A stretch of DNA of 64,000 nt from Aeromonas salmonicida subsp. salmonicida (GTDB lineage: Bacteria > Pseudomonadota > Gammaproteobacteria > Enterobacterales > Aeromonadaceae), in the NCBI RefSeq assembly GCF_001643305.1, contig NZ_LSGW01000095.1, forward strand, positions 1-64,000, in the 5' to 3' direction. Shown piece after piece: positions 54,815 through 63,732 of the stretch; the stretch's first letter is position 1, and each line of letters begins with the position of its first letter. The notes below the pieces were generated by a model, which saw nothing but the letters and a program-made list of their open reading frames with translations, did no database searches and had not been told where the DNA came from. Position numbers and translations under genes: made by a program.

Positions 54815-55763
54815 CGGCTTTGCGCTGATTATACTGGGATTGCTGCATGGCTTGCTTGAGTAAATTAATCTCGTACTCCGCCACCGCGTTTTTGAGATCC
54901 AGCGGCAGGCTCTGAGCGGCCGGGTTAGCCTGTGGCAGGCCCTCACTGGCGATGTGCGTGGCAGGGGTGCCTTGCGCACGGGGGCGCCAGGGGGAATCGA
55001 ACGGGTTGAGCACCAGATCCGAGAGCGGCAACTGGGGATTACCCTGACGATAGATGCTGCGCTCCACCACGTTCTTGAGCTCCCGCACGTTGCCGGGCCA
55101 GGGGTAATCCAGCAGCAGCTGGGTCGCCTTGCGCGAAAATCCGGCAAACAGGGGATAACCCAGTTCCCGGGTCATGCCGTGGGCGAAGTGCTCCGCCAGC
55201 ATCAGTATGTCCTCGCGCCGCTCCCGCAAGGGGGGCAGAGTGATGACATCAAAGGCAAGCCTGTCCAGCAAGTCGTGGCGAAAGTGCCCCTTGTCGGCCA
55301 ACGCCGGCAGATCCTCGTTGGTGGCACACACCAGCCGTACATCCACCTTGAGGGCCTTGGCCCCACCCACTCGCTCGAATTCACCGTATTCGATGACCCG
55401 CAGCAGTTTTTCCTGTACCCGGGCGCTGGTGGTTGCCAGCTCGTCGAGGAACAGAGTGCCGCCATCGGCGCGCTCGAACCGGCCCTGATGGCGCTTGGCG
55501 GCGCCTGTGAAGGAGCCTGCCTCGTGGCCGAACAGCTCGGTTTCCAGCAGGCTCTCACTCAAGGTGGCGCAGTTGATGGTGACAAAGCTTTGATCCCAAC
55601 GCCCCGAGAGATAATGTAGGCGATGGGCGATGAGCTCCTTGCCCGTTCCCCGTTCGCCGATGATCAGCACGGGTTTGCGCAGCGGTGCGAGGCGGGAGGC
55701 CTGCTCAATGATCTCGAGGAATGCGTTGGATTCCCCCAACAGGCTTTCCGTGGCCGTGCTCAT
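54729..55763 (-). CDS. pspF: Sigma-54-dependent activator PspF of the phage shock operon
   Basis: PspF (344 residues) activates pspA through RpoN and is inhibited by PspA, since it has no N-terminal sensor domain. The AAA+ domain starts at once, with Walker A GERGTGKE near residue 37, the sigma-54 loop GSFTGA near residue 84, Walker [13 protein letters not shown] near residue 103 and the PPLRERREDI block. The C-terminal Fis-type helix-turn-helix is YNQRKAAQLLALSYHQFRGML. It is divergent from pspA with the promoter region between them. GSFTGA differs by one residue from canonical GAFTGA, as in E. coli PspF. Confidence 0.95.
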   Translation of the reverse strand: MSTATESLLGESNAFLEIIEQASRLAPLRKPVLIIGERGTGKELIAHRLHYLSGRWDQSFVTINCATLSESLLETELFGHEAGSFTGAAKRHQGRFERADGGTLFLDELATTSARVQEKLLRVIEYGEFERVGGAKALKVDVRLVCATNEDLPALADKGHFRHDLLDRLAFDVITLPPLRERREDILMLAEHFAHGMTRELGYPLFAGFSRKATQLLLDYPWPGNVRELKNVVERSIYRQGNPQLPLSDLVLNPFDSPWRPRAQGTPATHIASEGLPQANPAAQSLPLDLKNAVAEYEINLLKQAMQQSQYNQRKAAQLLALSYHQFRGMLRKYQLLDSDNDAD

Positions 55764-55897
55764 AGTGATCCCTGTCAGTTGTAAAAGCTGGTCAATCTTA
55801 CCAAAAGTTGGTGATTTTAATCATCACTTGCATGGGGTATCTTGAAACTCGACCCATAGGCCCCATATAAATCAACAAGTTAAATTCTGTTCCAGAT

Positions 55898-55912
55898 TGG
55901 CACACAAGTTGC
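55898..55912 (+). promoter_or_regulatory. Sigma-54 promoter of pspABC
   Basis: TGGCACACAAGTTGC matches the sigma-54 consensus TGGCACN5TTGC exactly (-24 GG at 55899-55900, -12 GC at 55911-55912). It lies 46 bases before pspA and downstream of the divergent pspF, whose product is the expected activator. PspF enhancer sites should lie at about 55790-55860. Confidence 0.93.
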
Positions 55913-55958
55913 CATTGTCAATGGAGAAATAACGTATGCCAACCACAGGAGTTCTATC

Positions 55959-56639
55959 ATGAGTATTTTTTCCCGTCTGGCCGACATCATCAATTCGAAC
56001 CTGACGTCCCTGCTCGACAAGGCAGAAGATCCCCAGAAGATGGTGCGCCTGATCATCCAGGAAATGGAAGATGAACTGGTGAAGGAGCGCTCCAATCTGG
56101 CTCGCTTCCTCGCCAGCCAGAAAGAGATAGGCCGTCAGGTCAGTCGCCATCAGGAGCGAGTGAACGAGTGGCAGGGCAAGGCCGAGCTGGCGCTGGCCAA
56201 GGGGCGCGAAGATCTGGCGCGTGCCGCCCTTATCGAGAAGAAGAAGCAGAGCGAGCTGGCCGAAACCCTCTATCGCGAGCAGCAGGCAGTGGACAGCGGC
56301 ATCGAGAAACTGGGTGACGAAATACGTCAGCTGGAAGCCAAGCTGGAAGATGCCCGCAGCCGTCAAAAAGCGATGGCGATCCGCACCGAAGCTGCCAGCA
56401 GCCGCCTCAATGTGCAGAGCCAGGTTGCCCGTGGCGACAGTCAGGCCGTGGTCAGCAAATTCGAGCGCATGGAGCGTCGCATCGACGAGATGGAAGCCCG
56501 TGCCGATCTGGGACAATCGGACAAGGCCCTGGCCCAGCAGTTTGCCGAGCTGGAAGCCGACGATCAGATAAGCAAGGAGCTCGAGGCCATGCGTCAGAAG
56601 CTGGGCCAGGGCGACACCACACCAAAACAGGGAGAGTAA
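55959..56639 (+). CDS. pspA: Phage shock protein A
   Basis: PspA (226 residues) is an ESCRT-III-like coiled-coil protein that binds and repairs stressed inner membrane and inhibits PspF. It starts with an amphipathic helix (MSIFSRLADIINSNLTSLL) followed by DPQKMVRLIIQEMEDELVK, then long coiled coil to about residue 220. Length is close to E. coli PspA (222). It is the first gene of pspABC, directly under the sigma-54 promoter. Confidence 0.97.
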   Translation: MSIFSRLADIINSNLTSLLDKAEDPQKMVRLIIQEMEDELVKERSNLARFLASQKEIGRQVSRHQERVNEWQGKAELALAKGREDLARAALIEKKKQSELAETLYREQQAVDSGIEKLGDEIRQLEAKLEDARSRQKAMAIRTEAASSRLNVQSQVARGDSQAVVSKFERMERRIDEMEARADLGQSDKALAQQFAELEADDQISKELEAMRQKLGQGDTTPKQGE

Positions 56640-56642
56640 CGG

Positions 56643-56879
56643 ATGGAAGATCTGCTGGGCGTATTGATGGTTCCCATGGTGGTCTTCATGGTGGTGGTGG
56701 CCCCTATCTGGCTGGTGCTGCACTACAGAGCCAAGGGGCGGATCGGTACCGGTCTCGCCGATAGCGAACGGGAGCAACTGCAAGGCTTGCTGGCCCGCGC
56801 CGAGAAGATGCAGGAGCGGGTCGGCGCGCTGGAGTCCATTCTGGATGCGGAAGTCCCGGGCTGGAGGAACAAGGTATGA
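56643..56879 (+). CDS. pspB: Phage shock protein B
   Basis: PspB (78 residues) is a small inner-membrane protein with one N-terminal helix (LGVLMVPMVVFMVVVAPIWLVLHY) and a leucine-rich coiled tail. With PspC it senses membrane damage and draws PspA off PspF. It starts three bases after pspA, and its stop overlaps the pspC start (ATGA). Confidence 0.96.
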   Translation: MEDLLGVLMVPMVVFMVVVAPIWLVLHYRAKGRIGTGLADSEREQLQGLLARAEKMQERVGALESILDAEVPGWRNKV

Positions 56880-57280
56880 GTCCATCGAATCGGGAGGGGC
56901 GCAATCTCTATCGCGACCCCCAACAGGGCAAGATAGCCGGTGTGTGTGCCGGACTTGCCGACTACTTTGGGGTGGAGACCTGGATCGTGCGGCTGCTGGC
57001 CATCAGCGGTCTCATCTTTGCAGGTTTCATCACCTTCACCGCCTACATAGCAGCCTGGTTTCTGCTCGATAAAAAGCCGGTCACCCTCTATCAAAACGAG
57101 GAGGGAGATTTTGCCGAGGTGCGCATGAAGGCGCGCAGCTGGCAGGCGGGGATCACGCCCCATCAGGCACTGGGCCGTATCGCGCAGGAGCTCGATACTC
57201 TGGAGCCCAGGCTGCAGCGCATCGAGAAGCTGGTGACCTCCAAGGAGTTCACCCTGCAACGGGAATTCAGCAAGCTGTGA
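56876..57280 (+). CDS. pspC: Phage shock protein C
   Basis: PspC (134 residues) has the PspC domain at residues 10-70 (LYRDPQQGKIAGVCAGLADYF, then WIVRLLAISGLIFAGF), with one membrane helix and a C-terminal coiled region (LDTLEPRLQRIEKLV). It works with PspB as membrane sensor. No pspD/E follow. The next gene starts 130 bases later. Confidence 0.96.
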   Translation: MSPSNREGRNLYRDPQQGKIAGVCAGLADYFGVETWIVRLLAISGLIFAGFITFTAYIAAWFLLDKKPVTLYQNEEGDFAEVRMKARSWQAGITPHQALGRIAQELDTLEPRLQRIEKLVTSKEFTLQREFSKL

Positions 57281-57411
57281 ATCCGTGACGGTTCGATGAC
57301 GCCTGCCGGACTCATCGAACCTGCATGACCAATCTGGTTGGCAGGTTCGGTGAGTGCAACCGGGTCGTACGATCGAGAATAAATGGGACAAACGGGAGAA
57401 CGGGATCCGCT

Positions 57412-58818
57412 TTGATACGCAACAAACTCGAACAAAAATGGTCGCTCTTGCAGCACAAGGCCACCGACGTGGTGAACCGGGTACGGGATCGTCACATACG
57501 ACTGGCAGTGACGGGTCTTTCCCGCAGCGGCAAGACCGCCTTCATCACAGCGCTGGTCAACCAGCTTGAACATGCGGCCATCGATGGCCGCTTGCCGTTG
57601 TGGGATGCCCAGCGGCAGGGGCGGATCCTGGGCGCCCGTCGGGTGCCCCAGAAAAATGCCCATATTCCCACCTTTGCCTATGAGCGCGGGCTCGATGCCC
57701 TGTTTGGCGATCCCCCTGCCTGGCCCGATCCCACTCGCGGGGTGGCCGAGGTTCGCCTCGAGATCCGCTATCGCACCCGCCATCCCTTGCGCAAGCACCT
57801 GGGAGACATCTCCACCCTCTATGTGGATCTGGTGGACTATCCGGGGGAGTGGCTGCTCGACTTGCCGCTGCTTGAACTGAGTTATGAGCAGTGGAGCGAG
57901 CAGGTGCGTGATCAGCTGCGTCGCCCCGAGTTGCAGGCGCTGGCGGCCGCGTGGCTGGCGACTGAGTGGCAGGCCGAGCAGACCTTCGAAGAGCGGCCTG
58001 TGGCGGAGCTTGCCGAGCGTTACACCGATTACCTCCATGCCTGCAAGCGCGAGCTTGGGCTGCACCTCATCCAACCCGGTCGCTTTGTGCTGCCGGGAGA
58101 GTATGCCGGTGCCCCCATGCTGCAGTTTGTGCCCTGGATGTGGGACAAACCTGCTGGCGAGCCCGCCGATGGCAGCCTCTATACCACTCTCAAGCAGCGT
58201 TTCGAGCAGTACAAGCAGCATCTGGTGCAGGGGTTTTATGAGCAGCACTTTGCCGGTTTCGATCGTCAGATAGTGCTGGTGGACTGCCTGCAGCCCCTCA
58301 ATGCCGGCGCCGCCAGCTTTGGTGACATGCAGCAGGCCATCGCCCGCATCATGGAGAGCTTTGCCTACGGCAAGAGCAACTGGTGGCGGCGACTCTTTTC
58401 GCCCCGTATCGACAAGCTGCTGTTTGTGGCGAGCAAGGCCGATCACGTGACCCCCGAGCAGCACGGCCCTCTGGTCTCTTTGCTCCAGCACCTGGTGCGC
58501 AGCGGCCGGGGTCAGGCACGTTTTGAGGGGATCACCACAGAGTGTCTGGCGCTGGCGGCCATCAAGGCGACCGAGGTGGGCAAGGGGGTGGCCAATGGCC
58601 GCGAGTTTCCCGCCATCCGCGGTACCAGCCTCTCGGGGGAGCCGTTATTGCTCTTCCCGGGGGAGGTGCCTGCCCATATCCCGCCAGCCCAGTGGTGGAA
58701 CAATCAGGGCTTTGATTTTCAGGCATTTCGCCCCTTGGCGATGAGCGCCCATCAGGCGCTGCCCCATATCCGGCTCGATGCGGCGCTGGAGTTTCTGCTC
58801 GGGGATCACCTCGAATAA
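57412..58818 (+). CDS. ycjX: YcjX-family P-loop GTPase-like protein
   Basis: A 468-residue member of the YcjX/DUF463 family, co-regulated with the phage shock response in E. coli; biochemical function is not settled. P-loop GLSRSGKTAFI is near residue 35 and DLVDYPGEWLLDLPLL near residue 143. VLVDCLQPLN and DKLLFVASKADHVT resemble G-motifs, and the ending PHIRLDAALEFLLGDHLE matches E. coli YcjX. I prefer TTG 57412 (IRNKLEQKW), which fits the usual length; the frame is open to ATG 57325. Confidence 0.9.
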   Translation: MIRNKLEQKWSLLQHKATDVVNRVRDRHIRLAVTGLSRSGKTAFITALVNQLEHAAIDGRLPLWDAQRQGRILGARRVPQKNAHIPTFAYERGLDALFGDPPAWPDPTRGVAEVRLEIRYRTRHPLRKHLGDISTLYVDLVDYPGEWLLDLPLLELSYEQWSEQVRDQLRRPELQALAAAWLATEWQAEQTFEERPVAELAERYTDYLHACKRELGLHLIQPGRFVLPGEYAGAPMLQFVPWMWDKPAGEPADGSLYTTLKQRFEQYKQHLVQGFYEQHFAGFDRQIVLVDCLQPLNAGAASFGDMQQAIARIMESFAYGKSNWWRRLFSPRIDKLLFVASKADHVTPEQHGPLVSLLQHLVRSGRGQARFEGITTECLALAAIKATEVGKGVANGREFPAIRGTSLSGEPLLLFPGEVPAHIPPAQWWNNQGFDFQAFRPLAMSAHQALPHIRLDAALEFLLGDHLE

Positions 58819-58886
58819 CCCAGGCTCTGTGGCAATGGATACAGATCAGGCATGGCTGCACAGCCGCGTGGAGGAACAGCAAAAAG

Positions 58887-59930
58887 ATGAACGATCAGAC
58901 AAAACACAGGGCCGATGAGACGACGCCGTTGCAGGGCAAGGTGATCCTCGAGCCCAGCGTGTCGGTGGCAAGCGAAGAGCGGCCGCCGGCTCCGGCTCAG
59001 CAGCTGGAAGAGGCGAGTTTCGAACGCCTCGACGAGCTCGACGACTTCACCGAAGTGGAGCCCGCCCTCACCATCAAGCCGCGTCGTCGCCATCGGCTGC
59101 TCGCCTGGGGGCTGGGGGCGGTTGGCCTGCTCTCTTTGGGGCAATATGGCGCCTTTCTCTATGACCAGTTGCTCACCACACCGCTCTGGGGCAGTGCCTG
59201 GTTGCTGGCCTCCGGTCTGGTGGCCGTGGGCACGGCCGGCGTAGTGGGGCGCGAGTGGTTGCGGCTGCGCACCCTCAAGCGGCGCCAGGATGTGCGCTCG
59301 CGCGCCGACGATCTGCTGGCTCATCAGGGTGTCGGGCAGGGGCAGGCTTTTTGCGAGGCGCTCGCCGAGAAGAGTGGCGACAAGGGGCGCGAGGGGTACC
59401 AAAGCTGGCTGAGTCAGCTCGACGAGAGCCACAGCGATCGGGAAGTGCTGACCCTCTATAGCCAATTGGTGCTCACCGAGCGTGACAAGCTGGCCCAGGC
59501 CCGGGTGGCCAAATGGTCGGGGGAGGCCGCCGTGCTGGTGGCCCTGAGCCCCCTTGCCACCGTCGACATGATGCTGATGCTGTGGCGCAACCTGCGGATG
59601 ATTGAGGACATCGCCGACGTCTATGCCATCGAGCTCGGTTACTGGAGTCGCATCCGCCTCATTCGTCAGGTGTTTCGCAACATGCTCTATGCCGGCGCCA
59701 CCGAGTTGGTGACCGAGGTGGGGATGGAGTTGCTGGGAGCCGAGCTTGCCGCCAAGCTCTCCGCCCGCGCCGCGCAAGGGGTGGGAGCGGGTCTGCTCAC
59801 GGCCCGCCTTGGCCTGCGTACCATAGAGGCGTGCCGCCCGTTGCCCTGGTGTGGTGACGAGAAACCCAAGCTCGGTGAGCTGCGCAAGCGGCTCATCGGT
59901 CAGCTGGCGGGGTATCTCAACAGGGGGTGA
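58887..59930 (+). CDS. ycjF: YcjF/UPF0283 family inner-membrane protein
   Basis: A 347-residue protein of the TIGR01620/DUF697 family. It has a hydrophilic N-terminus (1-70), two membrane helices at about residues 72-120 (LLAWGLGAVGLLSLGQYGAF, WLLASGLVAVGTAGVVG), and a C-terminal cytoplasmic domain with SPLATVDMMLMLWRNLRMI and LGLRTIEACRPLPW. It always pairs with ycjX in psp-linked loci. It follows ycjX by 68 bases and a terminator ends the unit. Confidence 0.93.
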   Translation: MNDQTKHRADETTPLQGKVILEPSVSVASEERPPAPAQQLEEASFERLDELDDFTEVEPALTIKPRRRHRLLAWGLGAVGLLSLGQYGAFLYDQLLTTPLWGSAWLLASGLVAVGTAGVVGREWLRLRTLKRRQDVRSRADDLLAHQGVGQGQAFCEALAEKSGDKGREGYQSWLSQLDESHSDREVLTLYSQLVLTERDKLAQARVAKWSGEAAVLVALSPLATVDMMLMLWRNLRMIEDIADVYAIELGYWSRIRLIRQVFRNMLYAGATELVTEVGMELLGAELAAKLSARAAQGVGAGLLTARLGLRTIEACRPLPWCGDEKPKLGELRKRLIGQLAGYLNRG

Positions 59931-59952
59931 CGGCCCGGGCCTAGATTGTGGT

Positions 59953-59970
59953 TGTCACAAATTGTTTACA
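59953..59970 (+). promoter_or_regulatory. TyrR/PhhR-like box upstream of phhA
   Basis: TGTCACAAATTGTTTACA fits the TyrR consensus TGTAAA-N6-TTTACA with a perfect right half and the essential TGT...ACA ends. It lies 130 bases before phhA, and tyrR is two genes downstream. In Pseudomonas the TyrR homologue PhhR activates phhA. The ycjF terminator lies between the box and phhA, so the phhA start site should be after 60010. Confidence 0.6.
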
Positions 59971-59980
59971 ATTTGAGTCG

Positions 59981-60010
59981 GCAGCCGACCCCAGGGGCGG
60001 CTGCTTTTTT
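59981..60010 (+). terminator. Terminator after ycjF
   Basis: GCAGCCG...CGGCTGC (59981-59987 with 59998-60004) is followed by six T. The stem is 7 bp, possibly extended by ACCCC/GGGG pairing in the loop. Confidence 0.85.
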
Positions 60011-60099
60011 GAGGGGCAAACCGTTACAGTGATCCTGTCAGTCAACGATGAGTCGCCGATGCTTGGATGTCCGGGCGTGCGCACAGGATGGAACCGCTC

Positions 60100-60894
60100 A
60101 TGGCAAGTCTCTACACAGCACACCAGCCAGATCCCCTGGGTCTTGTCCATTACTCGAATGAGGAGCATGGCACCTGGCAAATCCTGATCGAGCGCCAGCT
60201 CGCGGCGCTGGAAGGCAAGGCGTGTGACGACTATCTGGCTGGCTTGACCCGCCTCAATCTGCCCTGTGATCGCATCCCCCAGTTGGCCCAGATCAACGCC
60301 GTGTTGCAACCCGCTACCGGCTGGTCGGTGGCTGCCGTGCCCGCGCTAATCTCGTTCGACCGCTTCTTTGCCCTGCTGGCCAATCGCCAGTTTCCGGTGG
60401 CTACCTTTATCCGGCGCCGGGATGAACTCGACTATTTGCAAGAGCCCGACATCTTCCACGAGATCTTCGGCCACTGCGCCATGCTGACCAATCCCGCCTT
60501 CGCCCACTTCACCCATGTCTATGGCCAGCTTGGCCTGCAGGCGAGCAAGGAAGATCGGGTCTTTCTGGCCCGGCTCTACTGGTTCACGGTGGAGTTCGGC
60601 CTGCTCAATACCCCTGCCGGGCTGAGAATTTACGGTGGCGGCATTCTCTCCTCCATCGGCGAGACCGCCTATGCCCTCGGTGGCCAGCCTGTGCTGCAAC
60701 CCTTCGATCCCATAGAAGTGCTGCGCACCCCATACCGTATCGACATCATGCAGCCCACCTATTTTGTGTTGCCTGAGCTGGCGGCGCTCTACCGTTTGGC
60801 GGAGCAGGACATCATGGCCATGGTGGGGGAGGCGAGGCGCCTCGGCCTGCGCCCGCCACGCTTTGAGCCGGCGGCCGGCAAGCAGGCGAGCTGA
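60100..60894 (+). CDS. phhA: Phenylalanine 4-monooxygenase PhhA
   Basis: PhhA converts Phe to Tyr with O2 and tetrahydropterin. The 264-residue monofunctional enzyme has the iron-binding motif [15 protein letters not shown] (two His ligands near residues 127 and 132) and the Glu ligand in WFTVEFGLL. Pterin-binding text [17 protein letters not shown] and [14 protein letters not shown] also match. I prefer ATG 60100 ([14 protein letters not shown]), nine bases after AGGATGGA; the frame is open upstream. It forms an operon with phhB 53 bases downstream. Confidence 0.94.
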   Translation: MASLYTAHQPDPLGLVHYSNEEHGTWQILIERQLAALEGKACDDYLAGLTRLNLPCDRIPQLAQINAVLQPATGWSVAAVPALISFDRFFALLANRQFPVATFIRRRDELDYLQEPDIFHEIFGHCAMLTNPAFAHFTHVYGQLGLQASKEDRVFLARLYWFTVEFGLLNTPAGLRIYGGGILSSIGETAYALGGQPVLQPFDPIEVLRTPYRIDIMQPTYFVLPELAALYRLAEQDIMAMVGEARRLGLRPPRFEPAAGKQAS

Positions 60895-60947
60895 ACTCAC
60901 CACGATTTTTCGTTATCTCATTCCCATTGATGAACAAGGAAAGACCC

Positions 60948-61301
60948 ATGTCCGAACTGGCCAGCCAGCAGTGTGAAGCCTGCCGCGCCGATGCCCCCAA
61001 GGTGAGCGAGCAGGAGCTGAGCGAATTGATGCACCTCATTCCCGACTGGCAGCCGTTGGTGGTGAAAGGAGAGCTGCAACTGAGGCGGGAATTTACTTTT
61101 CGCAACTTCAAGGAGGCGCTGGCGTTTACCAACCGTCTGGGTGAACTGGCGGAGGCTGAGTTTCATCACCCTGCGATCCTGACCGAATGGGGCAAGGTGA
61201 CCGTCAGCTGGTGGACCCACAAGATAGGCGGATTACACCGCAACGACTTCATCATGGCGGCGCGTACCGACCAGTTGCTCAGCGATCCGCTGCACAAATA
61301 A
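60948..61301 (+). CDS. phhB: Pterin-4a-carbinolamine dehydratase PhhB
   Basis: PhhB (117 residues) regenerates the pterin cofactor used by PhhA by dehydrating 4a-hydroxytetrahydrobiopterin. The active-site motif [11 protein letters not shown] (about residues 75-85) and [16 protein letters not shown] are typical. Start ATG 60948 follows AAGGAAAG. It is directly downstream of phhA and followed by a terminator. Confidence 0.95.
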   Translation: MSELASQQCEACRADAPKVSEQELSELMHLIPDWQPLVVKGELQLRREFTFRNFKEALAFTNRLGELAEAEFHHPAILTEWGKVTVSWWTHKIGGLHRNDFIMAARTDQLLSDPLHK

Positions 61302-61317
61302 GCCTCATCCGGTGACT

Positions 61318-61356
61318 CGGGCCTGCCCGGCGAAAGCGGGGCGGGCCCGCATTTTT
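61318..61356 (+). terminator. Terminator after phhB
   Basis: CGGGCC...GGGCCCG forms a strong GC-rich stem with an internal CCCGGCGAAAGCGGGG hairpin, followed by CATTTTTA. It lies 17 bases after the phhB stop. Confidence 0.78.
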
Positions 61357-61435
61357 ATGGGCCAGCGCTCGCACTGGCGGGATCGAGTCTGTATTATCCG
61401 GTCATTCATAGAGTTAGCTAGGAAGTGTGTCCCGA

Positions 61436-62983
61436 ATGCGTCTTGAAGTCAGCTGTGAAGACCGCCTGGGCCTGACCCGGGAACTGCTCGACCGTCTGGT
61501 GGAGCACAACATCGATCTGCGCGGCATCGAAATCGATACCTCAGGCATCATCTATCTCAACTTTCCCGAGCTGGAGTTTCGCGATTTTCAGCACCTGATG
61601 CCGGAGATCCGCCGCATTCCCGGCGTCTATGACGTCAAGACCATCCCCTACATGCCATCAGAGCGTGAACACCACGAGATTGAGGCCCTGCTCAAGGCGC
61701 TGCCGGATCTGGTGTTCTCTCTCGACGCCAAGGGCAAGGTGACCCAGGCCAACCAGTCTGCTCTGACGACCCTGGCCCTGCCGGTGGAAGAGATACGTGG
61801 CATGGCCCTTGGTTCTCTGGTCAAGGGGTTCTCCTTCAGCCGCTGGCTGGAGGCGAGTGAAATCAAGCCGCAGACCTGCAAGCTCAGCTTCAACGGCGAA
61901 GAGTATCTGGCGGATCTGATGCCGCTGTTCGTGGCCGAAGAGAAGGGCCGCCAGGCTCTGGCTGGCGCCGTCGTGGTGCTCAAATCTGCCCGCCGGGTTG
62001 GCATGCACTTCAGTGCCTTGCACGCGGTGGAAGTGGGGGGCTTCGAGCACCTGCAGGCCGAGAGCCAGAAGATGAGGCAGGTACTGGTAGAGGCGAGCAA
62101 GCTGGCGATGCAGGATGCCCCTCTGCTCATCGTCGGCGAGACTGGCACCGGCAAGGAGCTGCTGGCCCGCGCCTGCCACGGTGCCAGCCTGCGTTCCAGC
62201 CACCCCTTCATGGCCCTCAACTGCGCCGCCATGCCGGACAACGTGGCCGAGAGCGAACTGTTTGGTTACGCCCCCGGTGCGTTTGGCAACAACACCGAAG
62301 GCAAGCGCGGCGTGCTGGAGCTGGCCAGCGGCGGTACCCTGATGCTGGACGAGATCGGCGACATGTCTGCCCATCTGCAGACCAAGTTCCTGCGGGTGCT
62401 GCAGGACGGGGTGTTTCGCCGGGTTGGTGACGAGCAGGAGGTGAAGGTCAATGTGCGCTTCATCTGTACCACCCAGAAGCAGTTGCTGGATCTGGTGCAC
62501 GACGGCAAGTTCCGGGAAGATCTCTACTATCGCCTCAACGTATTGAGTCTGGCGCTGCCCCCTCTGCGCGAGCGCAAGGCGGACATCATGGCGCTGGCCC
62601 AGCAGTTTGTTTCCCGCTTCGCCAGCGAGTTGCAACGGCCAAGACCGCGCTTTACCCGCAACATGGCCGAGTACCTGACGGCCTACCGCTGGCCCGGCAA
62701 CGTGCGTCAGCTGCGCAACTGCCTCTACCGCGCCATGACGTTGCTGGAAGGGGACGAAATCGGCCCGGAACACGTGGACTTGCCGGTGGCCGCCGATGCC
62801 ATGCCGCTCATCGACGAGTGGTTCGAAGGGGGCCTGGACGAGGCGGTGAAACGCTTCGAGAGCCGGCTGCTTGAGCGGCTCTATCCAGCGTTTCCTTCCA
62901 CTCGTCAGCTGGCCAAGCGCCTCGGCGTGTCGCACACCGCCATCGCCAACAAATTGCGTGAATACGGGATCAGCAAGAAGTAA
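61436..62983 (+). CDS. tyrR: Aromatic amino-acid regulator TyrR
   Basis: TyrR (515 residues) controls aromatic amino-acid synthesis, transport and catabolism. It has an ACT domain (MRLEVSCEDRLGLTRELLD, 1-75), a PAS domain (about 78-190), a AAA+ domain (Walker A GETGTGKE near residue 234, Walker B GGTLMLDEIGDM) and a C-terminal helix-turn-helix (STRQLAKRLGVSHTAIANKLREYGI). The sigma-54 loop reads GAFGNN near residue 281, an altered GAFTGA; E. coli TyrR lacks it altogether and works with sigma-70. Start ATG 61436 matches E. coli. Confidence 0.96.
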   Translation: MRLEVSCEDRLGLTRELLDRLVEHNIDLRGIEIDTSGIIYLNFPELEFRDFQHLMPEIRRIPGVYDVKTIPYMPSEREHHEIEALLKALPDLVFSLDAKGKVTQANQSALTTLALPVEEIRGMALGSLVKGFSFSRWLEASEIKPQTCKLSFNGEEYLADLMPLFVAEEKGRQALAGAVVVLKSARRVGMHFSALHAVEVGGFEHLQAESQKMRQVLVEASKLAMQDAPLLIVGETGTGKELLARACHGASLRSSHPFMALNCAAMPDNVAESELFGYAPGAFGNNTEGKRGVLELASGGTLMLDEIGDMSAHLQTKFLRVLQDGVFRRVGDEQEVKVNVRFICTTQKQLLDLVHDGKFREDLYYRLNVLSLALPPLRERKADIMALAQQFVSRFASELQRPRPRFTRNMAEYLTAYRWPGNVRQLRNCLYRAMTLLEGDEIGPEHVDLPVAADAMPLIDEWFEGGLDEAVKRFESRLLERLYPAFPSTRQLAKRLGVSHTAIANKLREYGISKK

Positions 62984-63007
62984 GCGAATGAATTCAAGTG
63001 ATATATC

Positions 63008-63036
63008 GGGGCTCACGCCAGCGTGGGCCCCTTTTC
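63008..63036 (+). terminator. Terminator after tyrR
   Basis: GGGGCTCACGC and GCGTGGGCCCC pair with one small irregularity and are followed by TTTTCTT, 25 bases after the tyrR stop. Confidence 0.82.
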
Positions 63037-63180
63037 TTATCGCGACAATTGCTGACGCACCCCCTTGCTCTGTCGATGTTGCCTTGTCATGCTGCTGACA
63101 AGTTCAATACTACATTCATCCGGATCTCCCTGAACGGGCATCAGCCCTTCAAATAGACCGCATGTTCAATAAGCGCAGGC

Positions 63181-63732
63181 ATGATGCACTTTTTTTCTCT
63201 GACCCGGTCCCTGGCGTGGTTGACGCTCCTGTTCTGCTCGCTGGCGCTGGCCCGCGAGCACCTTCCTTTGACCTCTGCCGAGCTGCGCTCAGAGCAGGTG
63301 CGCCAGACGGTGCTCGACATACTCAGCTACACCCGCTGGCCCACCGAGCCAGAGGAGTTGCGCTTATGCATCGCCGCGCCGACGGAATATGCCACAGCGC
63401 TGTTCGCCATCAAGCAGCAGGCCAATGGCCGGCCGGTCAGTGTGCGCCGTTATGATGTCGAGGATGAGATGCTGGGGCGGCAGTGCGATGTGCTTTATCT
63501 GGGAGTGCTGGCGCCAGAGCGGCGCTTGCCATTGTTCCAGCGGCTGCGCGGCCATGCGATTCTCAGCATCAGCGAGCAGAGCGCCGAGTGTACCGCCGAC
63601 GCCGTATTCTGCTTGCAGATAGGGTCGGAGCGTATTCGCTTTCGAGTCAATCTGGATGCCCTCGCCAGGAGCGGAGTGCGGGTCCATCCTGCCGTGCTGA
63701 AGCTGGCCAGAGCGGATGAGGAGACACCATGA
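63181..63732 (+). CDS. yfiR: YfiR-family periplasmic protein (regulator of a diguanylate cyclase)
   Basis: A 183-residue secreted protein of the YfiR/DUF4154 family. It has a signal peptide (LTRSLAWLTLLFCSLALA, cleavage before REHLP). The family body includes LDILSYTRWPTEPEELRLCI, CDVLYLGVL, GHAILSISEQSAECTADAVF and FRVNLDALARSGVRVHPAVLKLA. YfiR in Pseudomonas and E. coli holds the inner-membrane cyclase YfiN inactive in response to redox or envelope stress. Its stop overlaps the start of yfiN. Confidence 0.9.
   Translation: MMHFFSLTRSLAWLTLLFCSLALAREHLPLTSAELRSEQVRQTVLDILSYTRWPTEPEELRLCIAAPTEYATALFAIKQQANGRPVSVRRYDVEDEMLGRQCDVLYLGVLAPERRLPLFQRLRGHAILSISEQSAECTADAVFCLQIGSERIRFRVNLDALARSGVRVHPAVLKLARADEETP

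Noticed and set aside
57325..57411. Longer N-terminus for YcjX from ATG 57325
   Set aside because: The extra 29 residues have no family counterpart and overlap a likely hairpin region; TTG 57412 gives the usual length.
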